In this document: piece by piece, positions 6,947 to 14,039 of the stretch
Layout of the letters: every line of letters starts with the position of its first letter
Position numbering within the stretch: position 1 is the stretch's first letter
NCBI GenBank assembly: GCA_964361885.1
Contig: CAYICL010000018.1
Span: forward strand, 1 to 14,076
Source of the DNA: CAYICL01 sp964361885
Lineage (GTDB): Bacteria; Patescibacteriota; Microgenomatia; UBA1400; CG1-02-47-37
DNA length: 14,076 bases
Reading direction: 5' to 3'
Notes under the pieces: generated by a model
What the model saw: the letters and a program-made list of their open reading frames with translations, nothing else
What the model was told of the DNA's origin: nothing
The model's database searches: none
Position numbers and translations under genes: made by a program

Positions 6947-7186
6947 ATGCAGACACAAACAATCAACCTTTCTATTCCTAAGCCGCTGCTGACAATGATT
7001 AGCCAGCAGGCAAAAAGTGAGGCGCGAACTAAAAGCGGTTTAATCCAGGAGGCAATCCGGGTTTATCTAACCCAGAAAAATGCCTGGCAGGGTTTATTTG
7101 ATTACGGCCAGGCCCGGGCGAAGAAACTAAAAATTAAAGCCAGTCAAATAGAAAAAATTGTTGATGATTACCGCCAAGGCCGTTAA
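6947..7186 (+). CDS. Ribbon-helix-helix (CopG/MetJ-type) antitoxin
   Basis: A 79-residue protein starting MQTQTINLSIPKPLL, with the pattern of a RHH DNA-binding domain: a beta strand with alternating residues (QTINLSIP), helix 1 (PLLTMISQQAKSEA) and helix 2 after the turn (TKSGLIQEAIRVYLTQ). The C-terminal part (about 45-79), including KIKASQIEKIVDDYRQGR, would be the toxin-binding tail. The protein would neutralise the PIN toxin encoded immediately downstream, whose ATG begins at the base after the antitoxin stop, and should repress its own promoter. The start is set by the Shine-Dalgarno at 6937-6943. The family and partnership follow from sequence pattern and context; the exact antitoxin subfamily is not determined. 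Confidence 0.85.
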   Translation: MQTQTINLSIPKPLLTMISQQAKSEARTKSGLIQEAIRVYLTQKNAWQGLFDYGQARAKKLKIKASQIEKIVDDYRQGR

Positions 7187-7591
7187 ATGCTAAAAATTGT
7201 CTTAGACACAAATGTAATTGTCTCGGCAATTGTTTTCGGGGCCAAACCAAGACTGATATTAAATTTAGTTTTATCCGGGCAAGTGAGAGGCTATATTTCC
7301 CGTTTTATTATTACTGAAGTTTGTGGCGTCTTAAGAGAAAAGTTTAAATTTTCTGAAGGAAAAATAGAACAAATAGAAAATTTACTGAAAAGTAGTTTTA
7401 TTTTAACAGAACCGGATTTTTCTATAAAGATAATTAAAGCATGTCAGGCGGATAATAAAATTTTAGCTTGCGCTTTGGCCGCTAAAGCCGATTATTTAAT
7501 TTCAGGAGATAAAAAACACATTTTACTGCTGAAAAAAATTAAAAATATTCCAATTCTATCCCCTGAGCAATTCCTTAAACTCGTTTTTTAA
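7187..7591 (+). CDS. PIN-domain ribonuclease toxin (COG1569-like)
   Basis: The 134-residue protein starts MLKIVLDTNVIVSAIVFG, the typical PIN opening with catalytic Asp7. Further acidic residues sit where PIN nucleases need them: Glu44 (ITEV), Asp89 (QADNKILACALAA) and Asp108 in YLISGDKKHIL, so the magnesium site looks intact. PIN toxins of type II systems cleave tRNA, rRNA or mRNA; the target of this one is unknown. The gene begins directly after the antitoxin stop with no spacer and no Shine-Dalgarno, so it is translationally coupled. The stretch 7340-7590 is visibly more AT-rich than the neighbouring housekeeping genes, which fits horizontal acquisition. It converges on pnp. Confidence 0.88.
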   Translation: MLKIVLDTNVIVSAIVFGAKPRLILNLVLSGQVRGYISRFIITEVCGVLREKFKFSEGKIEQIENLLKSSFILTEPDFSIKIIKACQADNKILACALAAKADYLISGDKKHILLLKKIKNIPILSPEQFLKLVF

Positions 7592-7601
7592 TTTTTGTAC
7601 G

Positions 7602-7623
7602 ATTCGCGCCACATTCGCGCCAC
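7602..7623. repeat. Tandem 11-bp direct repeat
   Basis: ATTCGCGCCAC occurs twice head to tail (7602-7612 and 7613-7623), directly before copy 2 of the palindrome. It lies in the 66-bp gap between the convergent toxin and pnp genes. No function is evident. Confidence 0.85.
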
Positions 7624-7624
7624 A

Positions 7625-7651
7625 CCTATCACACCTCGGGAGTGTGATAGG
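7625..7651 (+). repeat. Dispersed palindromic element, copy 2 (longest stem)
   Basis: Left arm CCTATCACAC (7625-7634), centre CTCGGGA, right arm GTGTGATAGG (7642-7651): a perfect 10-bp stem with a 7-nt loop. It lies 6 nt after the pnp stop on the minus strand and 33 nt after the toxin stop on the plus strand. Neither side carries a T-run directly after the stem, so Rho-independent termination is not obvious; it could protect a 3' end or act as a REP-like element. It has the same orientation as copy 1. Confidence 0.85.
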
Positions 7652-7657
7652 GGTAGT

Positions 7658-9901
7658 TTAGCGACGGGGGCCAAAAGATCGGCGAGGCCCACCAGAACCA
7701 CGACGATCGCGGTTAAAGGGCGGACGGCCACCACCGGGGCGGAAACCGCCGGGGCGCGGACCATTGCTGGGTCGGTTTTGGCTGACTTGCTGCTCCTGTT
7801 CAGGAGTTAAGGTAGTTAAACTGACCCGACCCAGGTCATCAATTTCTCTAACTCTGACGTGGAGAATGTCACCAAGATTAACGATAGTATTGGGGTCAGC
7901 CACATAGCCGGTCGATAATCGGGAAACATGGACCAAACCGTCTCTACCAGGTAAAAGCTCGACAAAGGCGCCAAAGGGTTCGATGCGGACGACTTTACCG
8001 TCAAACTCTTCACCGACTTTGAATTCCCTAGTCATACCATCAATCCAGGTAATGGCTTTTTGCAGGTTTTCCGGGTTGGTGCCGGTAATCACCACCCGGC
8101 CGTCATCATCAACATCAACCTGACATTCTGTCTCCTTAATAATCTGGCGGATGTTTTTACCGCCCGGGCCGATGAGTTCGCCGATTTTCTCCTGAGGAAT
8201 ATTTATGGTGGCGATTTTCGGGGCAAAAGCAGAAACTTTTTCCCGGGGTTTATCTAGAGTGGTTAACATGTGCTCCAAGATAGTTAAGCGGCCTGTTTTA
8301 GCTTGCTTTAAAGCAGTTTCCAAGACATCAAAGGTAATACCGGAAATCTTAATGTCCATCTGCAAAGCAGTGATACCGTCCTTGGTGCCGGCAACTTTAA
8401 AGTCCATGTCGCCCAAATGGTCTTCCAACCCTTGAATATCGGTTAAGACGATAAAGTCTTTAATCGTGTCTTTTTCGAGTTTGGCCATTAAACCCATCGC
8501 AATACCGGCCACCGGTTTTTTAATCGGCACACCGGCATCCATTAAGGACAAGGTGGACCCGCAGACCGAAGCCATTGAGGTAGAGCCGTTAGAAGACATG
8601 ATTTCCGAGACTACCATAATGGTGTAAGGAAAGATGTTTTCGTCAGGAATAACCGGCTCTAAGGCCCGTTCGACTAAGGCACCATGACCGACTTCCCTTC
8701 TGGAAGGCCAACCAATACGGCCGGTTTCACCAACCGAAAAAGGCGGAAAAGCATAGTGGTGAATGAAGCGTTTGGTGGTTTCGCCTTCCAGGTCTTCGAT
8801 CAACTGCTCTAAGCTGGGTGAACCAAGAGTGGTGATGGCTAAAGCCTGAGTGGCGCCGCGCTTAAACATGGCAGAACCATGAGTCCGGGGCAGTAAGCCG
8901 ACTTGGCTGGAAAGCGGTCTGATTTGATCAGGTTTGCGGCCATCGGCCCGGATTTTTTTAGCAAAGGTGATTTGCCTTAGGGTGGATTTAAAGTAGTCGT
9001 TGATAATCGTCTTAATTTGATCAGGGTCAGCTTCGGGCAAAGCTTCAAGGCAAGCAGAAGCAATATCGGCTAAACCAAAATCGGCGACTTTTTCATGAGT
9101 GCTTTCTTGTAATCGGCTAATCAAGCCGTCAAGACTGGTTTTGGTTTTAGAGATGATTTGTTTTACCAAGGACGGATCGGTTTTGGCGGCAGGCAAAATT
9201 TCTTTTTTCGGGGAAATCCCGGCGACTAATTCATTAATGGTAGTAATGATGGTTTTAATGGCCTGGTGACCGGCTTTTAAAGCTTCCAGAGTTTGAGCTT
9301 CGGAAACTTCGTTAGCATCGGCTTCAACCATAACAATGGCTTGATCAGAACCGGAAACCACTAAGTCGAGCTTGGAAGTTTTTTGCTCGGTTCTGGTGGG
9401 GTTAACGATTAATTCAGCTTGGTCGTTTAAACCGACCCGAACAGCAGCAATCGGGCCCTGCCAGGGAATGTTAGAAATACTTAAAGCGGCTGAAGTGGCA
9501 CAAAGGGCTAAGATGTCGGCATCATTTTCCTGATCATAGGAAAGAACTGTGGCTATCACCTGAACTTCTTTCATGTAGTTTGAGGGAAACAAAGGCCGGA
9601 TGGACCGGTCAATAAACCTAGCCCTTAAAATGGCCTCATCGGTGGGCCGGCCGTCACGCTTAACCCAACGGGAACCTTTGATAATGCCTGAAGCATAGAG
9701 TTTTTCCTGATATTCAACCGATAAAGGAAAGTAGTCCAGATCAGGATTTTCCTTGCCGGCCACTACGGTAACATGGACTACAGTGTCGCCGGAGCGGACC
9801 AAAACTGCGGCAGTGGCTTGCTCGGCAAAATGGCCGAGTTCAAAAGTAATATCTTTATGGTTGATCTGAACGGTTTTTTTAACCAAGTCTTTTTGTGACA
9901 T
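7658..9901 (-). CDS. pnp: Polyribonucleotide nucleotidyltransferase (PNPase)
   Basis: PNPase degrades RNA 3'-5' by phosphorolysis and can add nucleotides. At 747 residues it has all expected parts: RNase PH-like domain 1 (about 10-145), the helical domain (about 240-310), RNase PH-like domain 2 (about 315-545) with the active-site segment EDHLGDMDFKVAGTKDG (493-509), a KH domain with GxxG as IGPGGKN (577-583), an S1 domain (about 630-697), and a tail from about 705 rich in Arg, Gly and Pro (several RPGG-like repeats). The tail probably binds RNA or partner proteins. It lies 11 nt downstream of rpsO, the classic rpsO-pnp pairing. There is no Shine-Dalgarno. Its 3' end converges with the toxin gene. 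Confidence 0.97.
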   Translation of the reverse strand: MSQKDLVKKTVQINHKDITFELGHFAEQATAAVLVRSGDTVVHVTVVAGKENPDLDYFPLSVEYQEKLYASGIIKGSRWVKRDGRPTDEAILRARFIDRSIRPLFPSNYMKEVQVIATVLSYDQENDADILALCATSAALSISNIPWQGPIAAVRVGLNDQAELIVNPTRTEQKTSKLDLVVSGSDQAIVMVEADANEVSEAQTLEALKAGHQAIKTIITTINELVAGISPKKEILPAAKTDPSLVKQIISKTKTSLDGLISRLQESTHEKVADFGLADIASACLEALPEADPDQIKTIINDYFKSTLRQITFAKKIRADGRKPDQIRPLSSQVGLLPRTHGSAMFKRGATQALAITTLGSPSLEQLIEDLEGETTKRFIHHYAFPPFSVGETGRIGWPSRREVGHGALVERALEPVIPDENIFPYTIMVVSEIMSSNGSTSMASVCGSTLSLMDAGVPIKKPVAGIAMGLMAKLEKDTIKDFIVLTDIQGLEDHLGDMDFKVAGTKDGITALQMDIKISGITFDVLETALKQAKTGRLTILEHMLTTLDKPREKVSAFAPKIATINIPQEKIGELIGPGGKNIRQIIKETECQVDVDDDGRVVITGTNPENLQKAITWIDGMTREFKVGEEFDGKVVRIEPFGAFVELLPGRDGLVHVSRLSTGYVADPNTIVNLGDILHVRVREIDDLGRVSLTTLTPEQEQQVSQNRPSNGPRPGGFRPGGGRPPFNRDRRGSGGPRRSFGPRR

Positions 9902-9912
9902 TATTAATTAAT

Positions 9913-10182
9913 TTATTTCGCCAATTTTAATTGACTGGTTAAATGCTGATGGCGGGTTTTATCTTTTTTAACCAAGTAGTTTAATAAGCGCCTTCTTTTG
10001 GAAACCATGGATAAAAGTCCGCGGCGGGAGTGGTTATCTTTAAGATGAGCTTTTAAGTGTTCTATTAGTTGCTTGATGCGCTCGGATAATAAAGCTACCT
10101 GGACTTCGGGTGAGCCGGTATCGCCTTTTTGAGTGGCGAATTTTTTAATAATTTTTTGTTTAGCGTCTACGGATAAAGGCAT
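9913..10182 (-). CDS. rpsO: 30S ribosomal protein S15
   Basis: The 89-residue protein is the normal length and is conserved throughout: MPLSVDAKQKII, the GDTGSPEVQVALL segment (20-32), the KDNHSRRGLLSMVSKRRRLLNYL segment that contacts 16S rRNA, and a C-terminal helix. S15 binds the central domain of 16S rRNA early in 30S assembly. It is followed by pnp after 11 nt. It has its own probable promoter, with an extended -10 at 10196-10204. Confidence 0.98.
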   Translation of the reverse strand: MPLSVDAKQKIIKKFATQKGDTGSPEVQVALLSERIKQLIEHLKAHLKDNHSRRGLLSMVSKRRRLLNYLVKKDKTRHQHLTSQLKLAK

Positions 10183-10195
10183 AAGTATAGAGGGT

Positions 10196-10204
10196 ATTTT
10201 AGCA
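10196..10204 (-). promoter_or_regulatory. Extended -10 promoter for rpsO-pnp
   Basis: On the minus strand the sequence is TGCTAAAAT, 13 nt before the rpsO ATG, so the transcript leader would be only about 5-7 nt. The -35 region 17 nt upstream reads TTTTAA, a weak match compensated by the TG extension. Confidence 0.5.
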
Positions 10205-10235
10205 AAGAATCAGGGGTTTTAAAAGAGTTAGATTT

Positions 10236-11141
10236 TTAGGTGTTGGTGGATTTGAAAACTTTAGGCCTGAGCCAATCAGCAGAAGGATTAGTAGGGGCGG
10301 GTTGAGGAAAAGCCGGAGGAAATTGGCTAAGCCTAGGCATCTGGGGTTGACTAAAAGAAGTAAAAGGCCGAGGTATGTCGGCCGGAGGAGAAGTCAGTTG
10401 ACCTTTTTTGGCGCCATAACGCAGTAATTGAGCCACAGTTTCAAAAGTATCGGCAGTAACCAGAGGAGAGGTAAAGTTTTGGGTGGCAGACTCAATCCCG
10501 GCCAAAAGATTGGTAGCAATGTCGGCTTCCATGGTTAAACCCAAGCTGTTAATAACAGTTAAAGTAATTTCACTGACACCGGTGGCGGTGGGGTCAAACA
10601 GATTGACGGTGCCGAATTGGCTATTTTTATCCAGATGAGACAGATTAATCAAGGTTTTGGTTTTATCTTCAAAAAGCCTTTTTTCGTCCTGATACAACTG
10701 GCCTAGATCTTCCAGGGTGCGACAACCAACAACAAAGATCAGATCGGCCTGGCAGCCGGTATATGAATATTCAACCGAGTTGGCATCAAGGGGTTCCTGA
10801 CCGGCTTTGGGTTCAATGACAAGATGAAATTTTTGGTTCTGAGGATCTTTGTCATAAGAGACTTTTTCCAAAGAATCTTCGGGGTAATTGAAAGAAATAA
10901 CCAAGTTTTGGTTGCCGATGCGGGGCTTGATTTTATCAATACCGAAAAGGCGGTTTAAACCAACGGTCATGGGTGTAGAACAACCAATGGTAGTGTTTAA
11001 AGATTTTTTGGAAAAAGACAGATAAAGACTTAAGCCGGCAGCAACCGTGTCTAAAGGGGGGTTTCCAGGCAGCAGAATCAGCACGGTTTTAGCGGTTTGT
11101 AGAGCTTGTAAAATCGGTTGGGTGTTATAGGTTTTTGGCAT
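10236..11141 (-). CDS. DHH-family (NrnA/RecJ-like) protein with degenerate active site, probable pseudoenzyme
   Basis: This sits where Gram-positive genomes carry nrnA (nanoRNase/pAp phosphatase), between infB and rpsO, and keeps the fold pattern: ILLPGNPPLDTVAAGLSLYL (motif I region), DLIFVVGCRTLEDLGQLY, INLSHLDKNSQFGTVNLFDPTATGVSEI, and GIESATQNFTSPLVTADTF. The catalytic residues are mostly gone. In motif I the first His and Asp become Pro25 and Pro29, the DHH signature reads Ser168-His169-Leu170, and the late TDTG Asp is Ala219. Instead of a DHHA1 substrate-binding domain there is a Pro-rich tail (about 250-301). It therefore looks like a non-catalytic binding or assembly protein. It has its own good promoter. 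The fold call is by motif reading, moderately sure; the function is unknown. Confidence 0.75.
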   Translation of the reverse strand: MPKTYNTQPILQALQTAKTVLILLPGNPPLDTVAAGLSLYLSFSKKSLNTTIGCSTPMTVGLNRLFGIDKIKPRIGNQNLVISFNYPEDSLEKVSYDKDPQNQKFHLVIEPKAGQEPLDANSVEYSYTGCQADLIFVVGCRTLEDLGQLYQDEKRLFEDKTKTLINLSHLDKNSQFGTVNLFDPTATGVSEITLTVINSLGLTMEADIATNLLAGIESATQNFTSPLVTADTFETVAQLLRYGAKKGQLTSPPADIPRPFTSFSQPQMPRLSQFPPAFPQPAPTNPSADWLRPKVFKSTNT

Positions 11142-11153
11142 ATAAGTCGTTTA

Positions 11154-11181
11154 ATTCTAGCAGAAAAATAACAAAAGTCAA
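11154..11181 (-). promoter_or_regulatory. Promoter of the DHH-like gene, extended -10
   Basis: On the minus strand: -35 TTGACT (11176-11181), a 16-bp spacer and -10 TAGAAT (11154-11159) with an upstream TGC extension. The -10 ends 12 nt before the ATG at 11141, so the leader is a few bases long. It lies fully in the 52-bp gap after infB, so the DHH-like gene can be transcribed separately from nusA-infB. Confidence 0.65.
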
Positions 11182-11193
11182 AGCTATAGGATA

Positions 11194-12651
11194 TTAAGAT
11201 TTTTTGTAAGCAATCAACTTGTCCTTGAGTTTAAAATCTAAGGGAGGAGAAAAAGCCAAGCCGCATTCGTCGCCGCGTTTGGCTTTATCAAGAGTGTCTT
11301 TCCCCTGATGAATAGACTTAATTCTGGAGTCGGCCAGCTGATCCTTGCCTCTTTGAAGATGAACTAAATCATTAACCTTAAGCTTACCGGAAATAACTTG
11401 ACAACCGGCAATCCGACTACCCTTAACAATGAATTCAGCCACGATTTTAGCGTCACCTAAGATATCTTCATCAATGGTCGGCTCAAGCTGTTTTAGGATT
11501 TGAGCTTGTAAATCATCCAATAGCTCGTGGATGAGATTGTAGGTTTTAATTAAAATTCCTTCAATCTCCGCCAGTTTTTCGGCTGAAGTGTTAGTTTTAA
11601 CCCGAAAGCCGATAATTTTAGCCCCGGTCGATTGAGCCAAGAGAACATCAGATTCGTTAATCTCACCGACCCCCTGAGAGATAAGAGCCACTTCATTACC
11701 CAGATTTTGAGTAATGGCTTCAAGAGTGCCGGCAGCATCAGTTTTAAGAATGATCTTAATGGCAAAACCTGCCTGAGGCTTGGTTGCGGAAACAGGAGCC
11801 GGAGAAGCAAGGTCAGAATTGGGTTTAGACTGGACTTTTGAAGTAACGATTGAGCCAACAACAGGAAGGTGTTTAAATCCCAAGATTAAAGCCGGCTGGC
11901 CGGGGTTAACCTGGTGTAAAGAACGGCCGGCAGCATCAAACATGGCTTTGACTTTGCCAGAAACATTATCGGCATAAAGATTGTCACCGAGTTTTAATTG
12001 GCCTTGGTGAACTATCAGGGTGGCAACCGGGCCGCGGTTTTTATCCAAGGATGATTCAATCACTACGGCTTTTAAAGGAGCTTTAAGGTCAGCTTTAAGG
12101 TCTTGCATGTCGGAAAGCAATAAAATCATCTCCAGAAGTTGAGGCAGACCTGCTTGGGTTTTGGCGGAGATTTCACAACAGACAACATCACCGCCATAAC
12201 CTTCAACCAAAACACCGGCATCGGCCAGATCTTTTTTAACAATAGCCGGAGCGGCATTAGGTAAGTCAATTTTATTTAAAGCCACCAAAAAAGGCACGTT
12301 AGCGGCTTTGATGTGCTCCAGGCATTCTTTGGTTTGAGGCTTAACGCTGTCTAAAACATCAATCACCAAGATGACCAGGTCGGTGGCTTTGGCGCCCCGG
12401 GATCGCATGGCGGCAAAAGCAGCATGACCAGGAGTGTCAATAAAGGTTAAAGGCCGGCCTTGATATTCTATCTGGTAAGCACCGATATGCTGGGTAATGC
12501 CGCCGGATTCTTTATCAGCCACGTGGGTATGGCGTAAAGCATCCAAAAGAGTGGTCTTACCATGGTCAATATGGCCCATGATAGTAATAATCGGAGCTCG
12601 AGTCGTACCTTTAGTCGGTGTTTTGGTGGTCTTTTTTGTGAGTTTTGTCAT
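11194..12651 (-). CDS. infB: Translation initiation factor IF-2 (short form)
   Basis: IF-2 is the GTPase that places initiator tRNA on the ribosome. Its GTPase motifs are complete: G1 GHIDHGKT (26-33), G2 Thr in GGITQHIGAY, G3 DTPGH (72-76) with the catalytic His76, G4 NKID (126-129) and G5 SAK (162-164). Domains II, III and the C-terminal fMet-tRNA-binding barrel follow, ending in GDECGLAFSPPLDFKLKD. At 485 residues it lacks the long N-terminal extension; before the G domain there are only about 20 Lys/Thr-rich residues. The ATG at 12651 is preceded in frame by TAA two codons upstream and no other start lies before the P-loop strand, so the 41-nt overlap with nusA is real. There is no Shine-Dalgarno. 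Confidence 0.96.
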   Translation of the reverse strand: MTKLTKKTTKTPTKGTTRAPIITIMGHIDHGKTTLLDALRHTHVADKESGGITQHIGAYQIEYQGRPLTFIDTPGHAAFAAMRSRGAKATDLVILVIDVLDSVKPQTKECLEHIKAANVPFLVALNKIDLPNAAPAIVKKDLADAGVLVEGYGGDVVCCEISAKTQAGLPQLLEMILLLSDMQDLKADLKAPLKAVVIESSLDKNRGPVATLIVHQGQLKLGDNLYADNVSGKVKAMFDAAGRSLHQVNPGQPALILGFKHLPVVGSIVTSKVQSKPNSDLASPAPVSATKPQAGFAIKIILKTDAAGTLEAITQNLGNEVALISQGVGEINESDVLLAQSTGAKIIGFRVKTNTSAEKLAEIEGILIKTYNLIHELLDDLQAQILKQLEPTIDEDILGDAKIVAEFIVKGSRIAGCQVISGKLKVNDLVHLQRGKDQLADSRIKSIHQGKDTLDKAKRGDECGLAFSPPLDFKLKDKLIAYKKS

Positions 12652-13708
12652 CGCTTAGTTTGGCTTTGGTCTTTTTAGTTTTTTTGATCTTTGTGATCTT
12701 TTTGGTAGCGGTGACAGCCTTGCCTTTAGGACCCTTAAGATTGATTTTATAGCCGGTTAATTTAGCGGCCAGTCTAACATTTTGGCCGTCTTTGCCGATA
12801 GCTAAGGAAAGTTGGTCTTCGGGAACGGTGACGTCGGCAATTTTTTTCTTGTCATTGATTTTAATTGCCAGTTTTTCGGCCGGCTGAAGAGCGGCGGTGA
12901 TAAATTTTTTCGGGTCTTCAAAATACTCAATAATATCAATTTTTTCGCCGCCGAGTTGGTTGATAACAGTCTGGACCCGGACGCCTTTTTGGCCGACACA
13001 GGAACCAACCGGGTCAACTCCGGCCTGAGTGGAAACAACGGCCACCTTAGAACGGCTGCCGGCTTCCCGGGCAATGACTTTAATCTCAACGGCGCCGGAA
13101 TTGACTTCAGGAACTTCGCGTTTAAAAAGACCGATAACCAAGTCCGGATCGGCACGGGAGACAATGATTTGCTGACCTTTTAAGGTATCACTGATGTCTT
13201 TGATAAAGAGGGTTAAACGCTGGTTTAAGTGGTAGTGTTCGTCACGGGCCTGTTCTTCGGGCGGCATTAAACCCTGACCCCGGCCAATGTCGCAAACAAT
13301 AAATTGGCCGTCAAATCTTAGGACCATGCCGTTGACAAGAGTGTTGATTTTATCCTTATATTCGCCAATAATGGCGTCTTTTTCGGCTTCGCGGATTTTT
13401 TGTAAGATGACCTGTTTGGCGGTCTGGGCAGCAATGCGGCCAAAACCGGGAGGAGTGACGTTTTTTCTGTCTTTAGGTTTATCAACCGGAAATTCAAAAA
13501 TTTTGGCTGATCCGGAGACTTCGTCCAGTTCGGCTTCGAATTCCAACTCTTCTGACGGACTAAAGTCTTTTTTGTAAGCAGCGACCAGGGCAGCTTTAAT
13601 GGTATCGATCACCGCCTGAGGACTAATGCCTCTTTCAGAGCAGATCTGATTTAAGGCCGAGGTAAACTCGGTCCGGGCAGATTTAGGTAAGTTAGTTATG
13701 TCAACCAT
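12611..13708 (-). CDS. nusA: Transcription termination/antitermination factor NusA
   Basis: NusA binds RNA polymerase and nascent RNA and modulates pausing and termination. The 365-residue protein has the N-terminal polymerase-binding domain (about 1-125, starting MVDITNLPKSARTEFTSALNQI), an S1 domain (about 126-195), KH1 with the diagnostic AGVDPVGSCVGQKGVRVQ, and KH2 with LSLAIGKDGQNVRLAAKLTGYKI. The C-terminal acidic repeats of E. coli NusA are absent, as in most bacteria; instead there is a Lys/Thr-rich tail. The last 41 nt overlap infB in another frame. The neighbour rimP, often upstream, is not here; a terminator-like hairpin and a 78-residue unknown ORF precede it. Confidence 0.97.
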   Translation of the reverse strand: MVDITNLPKSARTEFTSALNQICSERGISPQAVIDTIKAALVAAYKKDFSPSEELEFEAELDEVSGSAKIFEFPVDKPKDRKNVTPPGFGRIAAQTAKQVILQKIREAEKDAIIGEYKDKINTLVNGMVLRFDGQFIVCDIGRGQGLMPPEEQARDEHYHLNQRLTLFIKDISDTLKGQQIIVSRADPDLVIGLFKREVPEVNSGAVEIKVIAREAGSRSKVAVVSTQAGVDPVGSCVGQKGVRVQTVINQLGGEKIDIIEYFEDPKKFITAALQPAEKLAIKINDKKKIADVTVPEDQLSLAIGKDGQNVRLAAKLTGYKINLKGPKGKAVTATKKITKIKKTKKTKAKLSDDKTHKKDHQNTD

Positions 13709-13716
13709 ATTTGGCT

Positions 13717-13722
13717 ATTTTA
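13717..13722 (-). promoter_or_regulatory. Possible -10 box for nusA-infB
   Basis: TAAAAT on the minus strand ends 8 nt before the nusA ATG, again suiting a leaderless or near-leaderless start. No -35 is recognisable, and the expected -35 position falls in the upstream hairpin. Weak on its own; listed because the same placement recurs at other gene starts here. Confidence 0.3.
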
Positions 13723-13725
13723 ATT

Positions 13726-13748
13726 AAAAAGGCGGGTATTAGCCCACC
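13726..13748 (-). terminator. Rho-independent terminator or attenuator between the unknown ORF and nusA
   Basis: Minus strand: GGTGGG (13743-13748), a 6-nt loop, CCCGCC (13731-13736) and then TTTTT (13726-13730). This is a 6-bp GC-rich stem with one G-T wobble and a T-run, the best intrinsic terminator in the window. It would end transcripts from the 78-residue ORF or act as an attenuator in a longer nusA leader. Confidence 0.6.
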
Positions 13749-13786
13749 TCTTCTTTAAACTCTTGTAACGAAGATAGTTTAGCACA

Positions 13787-14023
13787 TCATGGCGATTTTT
13801 TCCACTGGTTAATTAAGGCCATGGCGCTGGTTTTCGTCGCTAGCAATTCGGTTTTTAAGGGTTTAAATCCGGGAAAACCGGTCTTACCCACAACCAGTTT
13901 GGCTTTGGCAACGAGAAAGTTTTTAGCCTGACGGCGGAGAATCAGGAGTAAGTAGCCGTACGGTTTAGGTATGGCCCACTCTTTATATTCAACCCGGTTC
14001 CAGGTAACAAACCAGTGTGACAT
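13787..14023 (-). CDS. Hypothetical protein, 78 residues
   Basis: I do not recognise this protein. It begins MSHWFVTWNRVEYKEWAIP and is basic and rich in aromatic residues early on, with a hydrophobic stretch PYGYLLLILRR (about 20-31) too short for a secure membrane helix, then a Lys-rich second half. It is not RimP, which often precedes nusA but is about twice as long. Support for its being a gene: it starts with ATG, a TGATAAAAT extended -10 is placed exactly for a leaderless start, and a terminator-like hairpin follows. There is no Shine-Dalgarno. It could be a short lineage-specific protein or a spurious ORF; about even to good odds of being real. Confidence 0.55.
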   Translation of the reverse strand: MSHWFVTWNRVEYKEWAIPKPYGYLLLILRRQAKNFLVAKAKLVVGKTGFPGFKPLKTELLATKTSAMALINQWKKSP

Positions 14024-14030
14024 TACTTTT

Positions 14031-14039
14031 ATTTTATCA
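14031..14039 (-). promoter_or_regulatory. Extended -10 promoter overlapping palindrome copy 3
   Basis: Minus strand TGATAAAAT; the box ends 7 nt before the ATG of the 78-residue ORF (14023). The TGATA half lies inside the right arm of the palindromic element, so anything that binds the palindrome would block this promoter. It shares the 11-mer ATTTTATCACA with 6053-6063. No clear -35. Confidence 0.45.

Noticed and set aside
7625..7651. Palindrome copy 2 as an ordinary bidirectional Rho-independent terminator
   Set aside because: The stem is suitable but no T-run follows on either strand, and the same element also lies upstream of a gene start at 14034-14058.
7595..7810. Forward 71-residue reading frame across the convergent gap
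   Set aside because: It is antisense to the Arg/Gly-rich tail of pnp and runs through the palindrome; the Arg/Thr-rich product is a shadow.
12812..13183. 123-codon forward frame within nusA
   Set aside because: Antisense to conserved nusA KH/S1 domains; composition is typical of a shadow frame.
13787..14023. 78-residue ORF as RimP
   Set aside because: Half the length of RimP, with no recognisable RimP sequence pattern; only its position before nusA suggested it.
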